DNA from: Pirellulales bacterium
GTDB taxonomy: Bacteria; Planctomycetota; Planctomycetia; Pirellulales; Lacipirellulaceae
Length of the DNA stretch: 64,000 nucleotides
Reading direction: 5' to 3'
NCBI GenBank assembly: GCA_022841705.1
Contig: JALHQZ010000002.1
Location: 186,001 to 250,000, forward strand
A program made the translations under genes and the position numbers. A model generated the notes under the pieces. It was not told where the DNA came from. It ran no database searches and was given only the letters and a program-made list of their open reading frames with translations. Shown here piece after piece: positions 7,375 through 14,580 of the stretch (the first letter of the stretch is position 1; every line of letters begins with the position of its first letter).

Positions 7375-8283
7375 TTAAAGCTTCCACTCCGGCGCAAGTA
7401 AACGTACGCGTTCGGTTAGTTCCAAAAGCTGCGTGATCGACAGTTGTTCCGTGCGGGCTTCGGCGCCGAATTGCATGGCGGTGAGGATTTCGTCGACTTG
7501 CTCCTTGGTGGCATGGTGCTTGAGGGCGGAGGTGACGTTCGCCCGCAGGAACTTGCGGCGGTGGAGGAAGATCGACTTCACAAATTGGTGGAAATACTTC
7601 AAATTGGGGATTGCTGCGCGGCGCTCGGGATCGAGTGTCAGGCGGATGATCGAGCTATCGACTTTCGGCGCCGGCCAAAAGACGCTCGGCGGCATGTGGC
7701 GGACGATTTCGCAATGGCAATTGCTTTGCATCCAGACACTGAGCGCGCTATAGTCTTTGGTCCACGGGGCGGCGACAATCCGCTCTGCCAGCTCTTTCTG
7801 AATCGTGGCTACCATCATCACTGGCACATGCTCGGCGAGTAGTAGATTCGAGAGGACCGGCGTCGCCACGCTGTACGGCAGGTTCGCCACCAGCTTAAAG
7901 CGCGCGTTCGGAACGCTGGCGAGCGCGGCGCCAACCGCTTCCATCACCTCGGGGGCGAAGGCGTTTTTATTGCGGAGCGCGTCGAGCCGCAATTGTGTGA
8001 CGTTCGGCAGGGCGTGCAGTTCTTCGCTGGCGAGTTCAAACAGGTGGGCGTCGATCTCGACCGTCACCACATGTCCCGCCTGCTGGGCCATGAGCGCCGT
8101 GAGCGAACCGGTGCCCGTGCCAACCTCGAGCACGACGTCGCACGGTTCGAGCCGCGCCGAGTCGACGATCAAGCGCACCAGGTTCAGGTCGATCAGAAAA
8201 TTCTGGCCGTGCTTCGCCGTCGGCTTGACGCCAATCTCGCGGAGCTTTTCTTGGAGGAACGATTTGGTTTGACGAACGGCCAT
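7375..8283 (-). CDS. rsmA: 16S rRNA dimethyladenosine transferase
   Basis: A 302-residue KsgA/RsmA enzyme that dimethylates two adjacent adenines in the 3' terminal helix of 16S rRNA during small-subunit maturation. It shows the N-terminal KHGQNFLIDLNLVRLIV (about 23-39), the SAM loop VLEVGTGTGSLT (about 51-62) and the catalytic NLPY near 133-136 followed by SVATPVL. The C-terminal helical domain is present. Length is near the family norm. It follows ribE on the minus strand, with a REPIN in the 87 bp gap. Confidence 0.93.
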   Translation of the reverse strand: MAVRQTKSFLQEKLREIGVKPTAKHGQNFLIDLNLVRLIVDSARLEPCDVVLEVGTGTGSLTALMAQQAGHVVTVEIDAHLFELASEELHALPNVTQLRLDALRNKNAFAPEVMEAVGAALASVPNARFKLVANLPYSVATPVLSNLLLAEHVPVMMVATIQKELAERIVAAPWTKDYSALSVWMQSNCHCEIVRHMPPSVFWPAPKVDSSIIRLTLDPERRAAIPNLKYFHQFVKSIFLHRRKFLRANVTSALKHHATKEQVDEILTAMQFGAEARTEQLSITQLLELTERVRLLAPEWKL

Positions 8284-8300
8284 TACGCAGCTTGTTTCGG

Positions 8301-8391
8301 CTATCAGCCGCCGGGCGCTAGCCCCCGGTCGGTGGTTGTTGGGTCGAGTTAAATCACAGACGACCGGGGGCTAGCGCCCGTCGGCTGATAG
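8301..8391. repeat. REPIN-like inverted pair between ribE and rsmA
   Basis: Arms of about 31 bp (8301-8331 and 8361-8391) share GGGCGCTAGCCCCCGG and its complement, with terminal CTATCAGCCG and CGGCTGATAG. The right arm runs into the 3' end of ribE and encodes its last residues and stop codon. The central 30 bases (8332-8360) contain GGGTCGAGTTAAATC, similar in layout to the loops of the pairs at 8975 and 53949. Confidence 0.8.
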
Positions 8392-8970
8392 CAGTTGTCG
8401 TTCGACGTACTTGGCGAGGACGTCGGTTTCGATATTGACGGTGTCACCCACTTTGCGCGTGCCGAGGGTGGTGACAGCTAATGTGTGAGGGATCAGGGCG
8501 ACGCTAAACGTGTCGCTTGTGACTTCGACCAGCGTGAGGCTCACGCCGTCGACAGCCACCGAGCCTTTGCTGGCCATTTGGCGGGTGAGAGCGGCGGGGC
8601 CGCGAATGTGGAAAGTGGACCAGTCGGCGTCGTCCTGGCGGCTGGCGATCGTGCCGAGGCCGTCAATGTGGCCGGTGACGTAATGGCCGCCGAGTTGATC
8701 GCCGACTTTAAGTGAGGGTTCAAGATTCACGCGGCTGCCGGCGTTGAGTTGGCCGAGGTTCGTGCGCGAGAGGGTTTCGCTGCCCGCTTGGAACGCCAAA
8801 TCGGCATCATGGATTTTCACCACCGTGAGACAGCAGCCGTTGATCGCGATGCTGTCGCCGAGTTTGGCGCTGGCGGCGAGTTGGGAATCGCGCACCACGA
8901 GCCGCACGCCGGGCCCTTCGGGGACGATGGCGATGACTTCGGCGAGGGATTGGATGAGTCCGGTGAACAT
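8371..8970 (-). CDS. ribE: Riboflavin synthase, alpha chain
   Basis: A 199-residue enzyme that dismutates two 6,7-dimethyl-8-ribityllumazine molecules into riboflavin. It has two lumazine-binding half-barrels. The first begins MFTGLIQSLAEV and carries NGCCLTVV near 48-55; the second carries GGHYVTGHIDG near 95-105 and AVDGVSLTLVEV near 140-151. I place the start at MFTGLIQ (8970) because this is the invariant family N-terminus, although the frame is open further upstream through a repeat. The final residues LSADGR and the stop are encoded by the repeat arm at 8371-8391. Confidence 0.93.
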   Translation of the reverse strand: MFTGLIQSLAEVIAIVPEGPGVRLVVRDSQLAASAKLGDSIAINGCCLTVVKIHDADLAFQAGSETLSRTNLGQLNAGSRVNLEPSLKVGDQLGGHYVTGHIDGLGTIASRQDDADWSTFHIRGPAALTRQMASKGSVAVDGVSLTLVEVTSDTFSVALIPHTLAVTTLGTRKVGDTVNIETDVLAKYVERQLLSADGR

Positions 8971-8974
8971 TAAA

Positions 8975-9063
8975 GTAGCAGGCACGCTCCGCGTGCCGTC
9001 GCCAAGCGATGTAAGTTGAGTTGAAATCGGGACAGGCGACGGCACGCGGAGCGTGCCTGCTAC
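8975..9063. repeat. REPIN-like GTAGCAGGCACG pair between pssA and ribE
   Basis: GTAGCAGGCACGCTCCGCGTG begins at 8975 and its inverted partner ends at 9063. Each half is a palindrome (GGCACGC with GCGTGCC) with a GTAG head. The pair fills the gap between the ribE start and the pssA stop, and the TAG of the right head is the pssA stop codon. Related pairs lie at 53949-54035 and 63952-64000. Confidence 0.85.
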
Positions 9064-9908
9064 ATTCTACGCGCCCGCAAATACCGCCGCGACAGGTTCC
9101 ACGCATGGGTCAGCGGTGGAGCGAGCACATACGCCAAACAGACAATCGGCACGGCGAAGCCGCGCATCGTCAACAGCACGACCAGTGTCACCACCACGCC
9201 GACCAAATGCGCGAAACTGTGCTGGCCACGCAGCAGTTGCGTCACAATGTGCGGATACGGCGCCCGCGAGACCATCAAGAGTGCAATCGCCACGGCGAAC
9301 AGCGGCAGCAGGCGCTGAATCCACCAATCGAAAGCTTCAAAGTTCGAGTAATTTACTTCGTTCCGCAGCGTGTACGACAGAATCCCAAAACTGGCGATCA
9401 CCGCGGCGCCGGCGGGGGAGGGGAGGCCGACGAAATTCATGTGGTCATCTTCATCGTCGCTTTCCACATTGAACCGCGCGAGCCGCAGCGCCACGCAACA
9501 AGTAAACAGGGCAGCGATGGTCCAGGTCGCCTCCTGATGCACTTCCGTAAAGTCGGGGCACATCTTCACCAGCAGCATCGCCGGGGCGACGCCGAACGAC
9601 ACCACATCGCACAGGCTATCGAGCTGGGCGCCAAAATCGCTGGTGACCCGGGCGAGCCGGGCGACGCCACCGTCGAAGACGTCGAACAGCATCGCGGTGA
9701 GAATTAGGATGCCGCAGAGCATGAGATTATGCGTGGGATCGACGCTGTTGATCAGCTCGCGCACCGATTCGAGTTTTTGGGCCGGCACGAAATCGACCGT
9801 CCCCGGCCGCGCGATCCGCGAGGCCACGACGATCGCAAAGAACCCGCAGACGAGGTTCCCCAGCGTGAACAGGGTCGGCAACACGGCGACAGCGCGGAGT
9901 GGTTTCAT
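9060..9908 (-). CDS. pssA: CDP-diacylglycerol--serine O-phosphatidyltransferase
   Basis: A 282-residue integral membrane enzyme that makes phosphatidylserine from CDP-diacylglycerol and serine. The CDP-alcohol phosphotransferase motif D-G-x2-A-R-x8-G-x3-D-x3-D is complete: DGGVAR, then G after eight residues, then LDSLCD, at about residues 80-103. Several hydrophobic segments follow. I start at MKPLRAV (9908) because upstream codons lie in a palindromic repeat. It directly follows psd (72 bp gap), so the two steps from CDP-DAG to phosphatidylethanolamine are encoded together. The stop codon is part of a REP head. Confidence 0.92.
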   Translation of the reverse strand: MKPLRAVAVLPTLFTLGNLVCGFFAIVVASRIARPGTVDFVPAQKLESVRELINSVDPTHNLMLCGILILTAMLFDVFDGGVARLARVTSDFGAQLDSLCDVVSFGVAPAMLLVKMCPDFTEVHQEATWTIAALFTCCVALRLARFNVESDDEDDHMNFVGLPSPAGAAVIASFGILSYTLRNEVNYSNFEAFDWWIQRLLPLFAVAIALLMVSRAPYPHIVTQLLRGQHSFAHLVGVVVTLVVLLTMRGFAVPIVCLAYVLAPPLTHAWNLSRRYLRARRM

Positions 9909-9927
9909 TGGGAGTGATTGGTAAGTC

Positions 9928-9976
9928 GTGAATCGTGAGTAGTGACTCGATTCACGAATCACCACTCACGATTCAC
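9928..9976. repeat. Tandem-word hairpin between psd and pssA
   Basis: GTGAATCGTGAGTAG (9928-9942) pairs with CCACTCACGATTCAC (9962-9976). It lies between the psd stop and the pssA start on the minus strand, 20 bases from the pssA ATG, and would put a hairpin in the intercistronic RNA. Confidence 0.7.
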
Positions 9977-9979
9977 TTA

Positions 9980-10660
9980 TTACAGTCGGGCCAACACGGA
10001 CAACCCGCCTTGCACTTTGTCGCCCACGCGGACGGCGACCGTGGCGGCGGCGGGGACGATGAGTTCGGTGCGGGAGCCAAACTTAATCATACCAAATTTG
10101 GCGCCCCCTTGGACGCTGGCCCCGGGGGTCAACTCACACACAATTCGCCGCGCGATCAGGCCGGAAATCTGCCGTACGGCGTAGCGCTGGCCGGTGAGGT
10201 CTTCGACGCCGATCCACATGTTTTCGTTTTTCAGCGTACTCTCCGGGTTGAGCGCATTGAGGTACTGCCCCGGCTGATAGTTGGTGTCGACAACCGTGCC
10301 GCTCCGCGGTGCGCGGTTGATGTGGACGTTGAAGATCGACAAGAAAATGCCAATCCGCACCGCGGGACCATTGATGAACTCGTAGTGGTCGAGCGGCGTG
10401 ATTTCCGCGATCGTGCCGTCAGCCGGCGAGAGGTAAAGCTGCGGGTCGCTCGGCGGTGTGCGCGGCGGGTCGCGGAAGAACCACAACAGTTGGAAAATCG
10501 CTGCGGCGGGCAGCAGCGCCAGCCAGCGGCCGAGCGAACAGCAACTCGCGAGCGCGAGTGTCGCCAGGAGCAGCGGACCGCCGATCACGATCAGGTCGTA
10601 GAAACCCCACTTCGCGAGCGGGATTTTGTCACGCCAATCGGAGGCGGTGGGGCTAGGCAT
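9980..10660 (-). CDS. psd: Phosphatidylserine decarboxylase (archaeal-type, short)
   Basis: A 226-residue proenzyme that decarboxylates phosphatidylserine to phosphatidylethanolamine. The self-cleavage site is GS within KFGSRTEL near residue 200; the Ser would become the pyruvoyl cofactor. The short length and the hydrophobic pair near residues 25-60 fit the soluble-tail archaeal-type family rather than the longer E. coli form. The frame is open to 10768, but that extension crosses a terminator and the tRNA-Asp gene, so I start at MPSPTASD (10660). It sits upstream of pssA on the same strand. Confidence 0.9.
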   Translation of the reverse strand: MPSPTASDWRDKIPLAKWGFYDLIVIGGPLLLATLALASCCSLGRWLALLPAAAIFQLLWFFRDPPRTPPSDPQLYLSPADGTIAEITPLDHYEFINGPAVRIGIFLSIFNVHINRAPRSGTVVDTNYQPGQYLNALNPESTLKNENMWIGVEDLTGQRYAVRQISGLIARRIVCELTPGASVQGGAKFGMIKFGSRTELIVPAAATVAVRVGDKVQGGLSVLARL

Positions 10661-10695
10661 CAGGGGTAAAAACTCGATGGCTTCGCGCGGGGCGT

Positions 10696-10728
10696 AAAAA
10701 AACCCCAGGGGAATATTCTCCCCAGGGG
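10696..10728 (-). terminator. Intrinsic terminator of tRNA-Asp
   Basis: On the minus strand CCCCTGGGGA and TCCCCTGGGG flank a six-base loop (10728-10703) and are followed by seven T (10702-10696). It lies 10 bases beyond the tRNA 3' end and before the psd start, so the tRNA transcript probably ends here and psd needs its own promoter or readthrough. Confidence 0.85.
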
Positions 10729-10737
10729 CCGAGAGAG

Positions 10738-10811
10738 CGACGCGGACGGGACTCGAACCCGCAACCACTGGATCGACAGTCCAGGACTCTAACCAATTGA
10801 GCTACCGCGCC
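10738..10811 (-). tRNA. tRNA-Asp (anticodon GTC)
   Basis: The minus strand folds as a 74-nt cloverleaf: acceptor GGCGCGG with CCGCGTC (one G-U), a D arm with GCTC and GAGT, anticodon stem CTGGA/TCCAG with loop CTGTCGA (anticodon GTC), and T arm GCGGG-TTCGAGT-CCCGT. Discriminator base 73 is G, the identity base for Asp. CCA is not encoded. A promoter lies upstream and a terminator downstream, so it is a single-gene unit. Confidence 0.97.
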
Positions 10812-10844
10812 CCGTGTTTCCCGGCCACATTGGCCGAGTTCAGT

Positions 10845-10874
10845 ATCTTAACGGGCCATGGGCGGGGGCGTCAA
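10845..10874 (-). promoter_or_regulatory. Promoter of tRNA-Asp
   Basis: On the minus strand TTGACG (10874-10869) and TAAGAT (10850-10845) are 18 bases apart, and the mature tRNA 5' end is 33 bases past the -10 box. Five of six bases match at -35 and four of six at -10. Confidence 0.7.
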
Positions 10875-11010
10875 TCGGGCCGAAAAGTCCGATTTTTGCG
10901 CCTTTCACGCGCTTCGGACACCGCTCCGCAGGCTCTCCGTGACGTAGGCTTGTAGCAGCGCCGGTTGCTGGCGCCAGTTCGAGTTGGCCCTCGCCACGTT
11001 GGGTGCGAAT

Positions 11011-11178
11011 ATGGAGTCCGCGACAAAGTATCTGTCCACCACGCTGAACGATTTTCTCGGCAACAGTTGGCGGTGGTTCAACAACCTCAATCGTGAAGAA
11101 TGGCTCATCGTGCTGGCCGTCTTCGCGGTGACCGGCTTTTTATGTCTGCGCGGATTTGGCAGCCGCAGCGAGTACTAA
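11011..11178 (+). CDS. Small single-helix membrane protein
   Basis: A 55-residue protein. The N-terminal half (MESATKYLSTTLNDFLGNSW) looks amphipathic, and residues about 32-48 (EWLIVLAVFAVTGFLCL) form one membrane helix, followed by a short tail. There is no signal peptidase site. The frame is open upstream to 10984, but ATG 11011 gives the more natural start. It lies just upstream of a degenerate GGDEF gene. I do not recognise the family. Confidence 0.55.
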   Translation: MESATKYLSTTLNDFLGNSWRWFNNLNREEWLIVLAVFAVTGFLCLRGFGSRSEY

Positions 11179-11220
11179 CTCTTCGACTCGACAACCGGAT
11201 CGCCACAGGGTCCGCAAGTT

Positions 11221-11239
11221 CGGAGGGCGTGGCCCTCCG
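11221..11239. repeat. REP-like hairpin
   Basis: CGGAGGGC-GTG-GCCCTCCG is an 8-bp stem with a 3-base loop, 42 bases after the stop codon of the small membrane protein. It could act as a 3' end stabiliser or weak terminator, but no U tract follows. Confidence 0.55.
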
Positions 11240-11272
11240 GCTATCGATGAACATCAAGCGTGAGCAGCAACT

Positions 11273-12193
11273 TTGATCACACAACTTCTCCAGTCGGGTC
11301 TGCCGGACACGTTTGCGCTCGCGGTGGTAGCAGTGCTCGGCTATTTGTTCGGCCGCAGTCAACGGCACGCGCCCGCCGCGGCTGCGGCGCCGATGCCGCC
11401 GGAAGTCCTCGAAGCGGTTAACATCGCGCGGGAAATCGAGCAGATCGCCGATTCACTGCGGCAGGACTTGGCGTATCATCGCGCGAAGGTGGAACGCTTC
11501 AAGCAAGAACTGAGTCAGCATCAACCCAAGGCGGATGAAGCGTCGCTGAAACTGCGGAGCGAGGCCGAACGGATGCTCGCGCCGACGCTGCAATTGGTGG
11601 GGCAACTCTCGACCGCCTACGACAATCTGCGCAAACAGTCACAAGCGCTGGCGACGTTTAGCGGTTGTCGGCAAGACCCGCTGACCGGGGCCCCCAACGC
11701 GAAGGCGCTGGAAGAACGTCTGGCGGCGGAACTCGAACGGTGCGAACAGCGGCCGTGCCAGTTGTCGCTGCTGTTGATTGGCCTGCAACCAACTGAAGGC
11801 CATGCAAAGGTGAATCGCGAGTCGCTGCTGCGGCAAGCGATGACGCTCATTCGGCCACGGTTACGCCCAGCCGAGTTTCTGGCCAAGTTCGGGCTCGACG
11901 ACATTGCAATTGCGCTTCCGCGCACCGGGCTGGACGCCGCGCGGGAATTGGCGGCGGACCTATTGGAACTGCTTTCGGACCAGGGCTATCCGGCGTGCGC
12001 TGCGCTGGCGGAAGCCGCGGCGCACGACCGGCCACGGCGACTGGTGTCACGGGCCGATGCAGCGCTCTACACCGCTCGCCTGGCAGGGCCCGGGGCCGTT
12101 TTCCAACACAGCGGGTTTGCAATAGAACCGGTGGCCGAGACCGCGCCGGAAGCGCCGGCTGGGCAGGCTGTTTCGCCGGCGCAAGGCCGATAG
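11273..12193 (+). CDS. Degenerate GGDEF-domain protein with N-terminal membrane anchor
   Basis: A 306-residue protein. Residues about 10-26 are a single membrane helix, 45-105 a coiled-coil stretch rich in E, Q and K, and 128-275 a GGDEF-like fold. The fold entry DPLTGAPNAKALEERL matches the diguanylate cyclase DPLTGLPNRRAL motif, but the active site reads KFGLDDIAIALP where a cyclase has RYGGDEF. With GGDEF replaced by GLDDI, catalysis is not expected, so the protein may bind a nucleotide or serve as a scaffold. The start is TTG at 11273, preceded by no strong Shine-Dalgarno. The C-terminus is Ala/Pro-rich. Confidence 0.75.
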   Translation: MITQLLQSGLPDTFALAVVAVLGYLFGRSQRHAPAAAAAPMPPEVLEAVNIAREIEQIADSLRQDLAYHRAKVERFKQELSQHQPKADEASLKLRSEAERMLAPTLQLVGQLSTAYDNLRKQSQALATFSGCRQDPLTGAPNAKALEERLAAELERCEQRPCQLSLLLIGLQPTEGHAKVNRESLLRQAMTLIRPRLRPAEFLAKFGLDDIAIALPRTGLDAARELAADLLELLSDQGYPACAALAEAAAHDRPRRLVSRADAALYTARLAGPGAVFQHSGFAIEPVAETAPEAPAGQAVSPAQGR

Positions 12194-12451
12194 AAAACGC
12201 CGAACCTACCGTGCAATTGCAGGGGAATTTCGCGTGAACGGCGAGCGGCGCGTTGACTTCTCGCGCCAGGTTTTTACCATAGAGATTGGAGTGGCGACCG
12301 CTCACAGGGCGGCCGAATGACCACTTGAGCGCGACTTGCCGCGGTCCAACGCTGAGTGATCTCAGCGCTATGCTCGCGGCTCCTCGGACGCTGTTTTGGA
12401 TGTCCCGTCACCACGGGAACACGTTAGGCCAGGTTCGTGAAGGAGCTTGCC

Positions 12452-12775
12452 ATGCCACTGTTCGAGATTGAGACGAGTAACCACATTATCATTACCTGGG
12501 CCGAGAATGGCGACGCGGCGACCTCGGTCGTCTCGGACAATTACCCCAACGAAAAGATCATCCGCCTGACCAAACGCCCACGCGATACGTGGGTTATCTC
12601 CAAAAGCGCTCTCGGCCTCTCGGCCGAACTCGATCCCTGCAACACGGCCCGCGACTGCTTATCGAAAGCGGAAGGCGATAAAGTTCATGCCATTCGGCTG
12701 TACATGCACGAGACCGGTGTCGATCTTGATCACGCGCGGAAGGTGATCGAGTCGAATATGGTGATGGGGTGGTAA
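12452..12775 (+). CDS. Hypothetical protein with bL12-like C-terminal motif
   Basis: A 107-residue protein. AGGAG lies 6 bases upstream of ATG 12452, which decides the start. The C-terminal 30 residues, KVHAIRLYMHETGVDLDHARKVIES, resemble the helix-turn-helix of ribosomal protein bL12 (I-x-x-I-R-x-x-T-G-x-x-L-x-x-A-K-x-x-V-E). The N-terminal 70 residues are mixed beta with an ITWAENGD segment. Two cysteines lie near 67 and 73. Function is unknown; the bL12 resemblance is by eye. It ends at a bidirectional terminator shared with the lipoprotein gene. Confidence 0.65.
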   Translation: MPLFEIETSNHIIITWAENGDAATSVVSDNYPNEKIIRLTKRPRDTWVISKSALGLSAELDPCNTARDCLSKAEGDKVHAIRLYMHETGVDLDHARKVIESNMVMGW

Positions 12776-12820
12776 GAAGGCTAGTGGCGACTGGCTGTTA
12801 GCTATCGGTCGGATACCTCA

Positions 12821-12872
12821 AAAGCAAAACCGGCGAAGCTTCCACATTTGAAGCCCGCCGGTTTTTTGCTTT
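12821..12872. terminator. Bidirectional intrinsic terminator
   Basis: AAAGCAAAACCGGCG with AAGCTTC on the left pairs with GAAGC and CGCCGGTTTTTTGCTTT on the right across an ACATTT loop. There is a T6 run on the plus strand and an A-rich mirror for the minus strand. It serves both the 12452 gene and the convergent lipoprotein gene. Confidence 0.9.
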
Positions 12873-12897
12873 CTTTAGCCAACAGCGAACAGCCGCT

Positions 12898-14190
12898 CTA
12901 GCGATATCCTGCCGGAGCCGTCGACGCGGGCGAGACCGAGCCGGGGGGCACTTCACCCAAGCTGGTACTTGGGTAAGCGCTCTTGGGAGCGGCCTTCGCA
13001 GGCAGCGATGCGACTTCCACATCGTACGTCTTGGTGCCGCCGGGACGGTAAGCGCCCGCGGGCGATTTGATCTTCACCGTGGTCGCTGGAGCCGGTGAGC
13101 TCGACGGTGTCGCAGCATTCGGTGCGGCGCCAAAGTTAATCGGCGTGGAGGGATAAGCCTCAGGTGTCACAGGCGGCGCAGCGGCCGTGTTCATCGAAGG
13201 CAGCGCCGGCATCTTCGGCAGTTGCGTCTCGGGAATCGCCGCGTTCTTCGGCATCGCCGGAAGCGTGGCGGCCACCGTCTTCGAGGCGGGCAGCGTCGGC
13301 GTGGTTGTCGGGGTTGGGTTTGCTGGCATCGTGGCGAACGGCATCGTGAACTGCGGCGTCGCAGTCGGAGCAGCAGCCGTCGACGCGTAGCGATCACCAA
13401 CCGCCGGCGCGGGTGCCGTGACAGTCGTCGGCTTGATTGCCGGTGCCGCCGTGCCGGGAGTCGCTGTCACCGGAACTGCAGCCGATTTAACCGGCGAAGT
13501 CATCGCGTACCGATCGCTATTCCCGTACGGACTGGCGGGTAAGGTTGGCGTTGTTGTCACTGGGGCCGCGGTCACCGGCGCAGGTGTCGCCGGCGGTACG
13601 CTCACCGCTGCCTGCGTAGGGGCGGCAAGTTCGCCGTAGCGTCCCGCGGTGGTGCTCACCGTGGGAGCAGTCGCGGTGGTCGCTGGCCGATAGCCATTCG
13701 GATCATACGGCCCGGCGGGCGAGGTTGTCGGCTTAATGGTGGGCGTAATTGCCGCGATTGAAGTCGAAGGCGCCGCAGGGGTTTTGGCGACAGGCATTGC
13801 CGAGGTGGTGGGTGTGGTCGTCGTTGGCGTTTTAGCAACCGCTCCGGTGGCCGGCGCTGTGACGGCAGGCACTGTGGCGGCCGGTTTGAACGGTGGAGCG
13901 GTGGAGTCGGCAGTGCTTGCAACCGCAGTCTTCGGCGCGGTCGAAGTCGCGGGCGGAATGGTCGCATTCGGATTGGCGGCCAACTGCGCGGCCGCGTCAA
14001 CTTCGGTCGCCTTCGCGGCATCCGACGGCGGCTCCGGCGCTTTGCGAGCGAAGAAAGACGACTCGCCCGACTTCGACATGGGGTTCCACCACGCCCAGCG
14101 CGAGCCCGAAGCGCTCTTGCAGCCCGATGTGGTCACCGCCCCGAGCAGTGTCGCGGCGATCAGCAGCGAATGGAATATGGTTTGTTTCAT
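12898..14190 (-). CDS. Pro/Ala/Thr-rich lipoprotein
   Basis: A 430-residue exported protein. The signal peptide MKQTIFHSLLIAATLLGAV ends in a lipobox TTSGC, so Cys24 would be lipidated. After a short Trp-rich segment (SRWAWWNPMSKSGESSFF) the rest is low-complexity Pro, Ala, Thr and Val, with a recurring YGNSDRYAM-like motif (RYGELAAP, SDRYAMTS, GDRYASTA). Such sequence is probably unfolded and wall- or surface-spanning. AAGGA lies about 11 bases upstream of ATG. No enzymatic domain is visible. The closest analogy is a spacer or structural envelope protein. Confidence 0.8.
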   Translation of the reverse strand: MKQTIFHSLLIAATLLGAVTTSGCKSASGSRWAWWNPMSKSGESSFFARKAPEPPSDAAKATEVDAAAQLAANPNATIPPATSTAPKTAVASTADSTAPPFKPAATVPAVTAPATGAVAKTPTTTTPTTSAMPVAKTPAAPSTSIAAITPTIKPTTSPAGPYDPNGYRPATTATAPTVSTTAGRYGELAAPTQAAVSVPPATPAPVTAAPVTTTPTLPASPYGNSDRYAMTSPVKSAAVPVTATPGTAAPAIKPTTVTAPAPAVGDRYASTAAAPTATPQFTMPFATMPANPTPTTTPTLPASKTVAATLPAMPKNAAIPETQLPKMPALPSMNTAAAPPVTPEAYPSTPINFGAAPNAATPSSSPAPATTVKIKSPAGAYRPGGTKTYDVEVASLPAKAAPKSAYPSTSLGEVPPGSVSPASTAPAGYR

Positions 14191-14414
14191 CGCAGGGTCC
14201 TTCCGTGCGGCTCATCGGCCGCGGGTGTTACGGGAGTAGCGAGTGCGGGGGCGGTAGGGTTTCGCTACGAGTCGGCATACTATGCCGCCTCTATCGATTC
14301 GTCGGCTTCTCCGGCGCTCGGGTTGATTGATTTCACTCAATCCGCGCAAGAATCCGCAAGTTGCCGCGCGCGAAGGCTAGAAGAGCCGCTGCGGAGCGTC
14401 AAGATCGGCGCAAC

Positions 14415-14448
14415 AAAACGCCCAGTGGATGCAAGCATCCGCTGGGCG
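14415..14448 (-). terminator. Terminator downstream of sod
   Basis: On the minus strand a 14-bp arm (CGCCCAGCGGATGC) and its partner (GCATCCACTGGGCG), with one G-T wobble and a 2-base gap, form a near-perfect 30-base palindrome followed by TTTT. It lies about 130 bases past the sod stop codon. Confidence 0.75.
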
Positions 14449-14471
14449 ATAGCACTGCTGGTAATGTCTGT

Positions 14472-14565
14472 GGGCGCCACTGTCCGGCTTGTCCGGCAGT
14501 GGGAAGCGGCCATTACAAACAAGCTCGGCGGCGCCCACTGCCGGACGAGCCGGACAGGGGCGCCC
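14472..14565. repeat. REPIN-like pair, CCACTGTCCGGC family
   Basis: GGGCGCCACTGTCCGGCTTG on the left is inverted on the right as the complement of CGGACAGGGGCGCCC, and each arm contains a CCGGC palindrome. A single arm of the same family is at 31388-31419. Confidence 0.75.
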
Positions 14566-14580
14566 GAGTATTGGGCCAAA

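Larger units (their letters stand above)
14191..14580. other. 390-bp gap between lipoprotein and sod genes
   Basis: It holds the leader of the minus-strand lipoprotein gene (no clear promoter boxes), the sod terminator hairpin at 14415-14448 and the REPIN-like pair at 14472-14565. I see no coding sequence. Confidence 0.6.

Noticed and set aside
9980..10768. Psd start at 10768
   Set aside because: This would translate through a terminator and the 3' half of tRNA-Asp.
13187..13639. Gly/Val-rich frames on the plus strand opposite the lipoprotein
   Set aside because: They mirror the low-complexity PTA codons and have no independent features.
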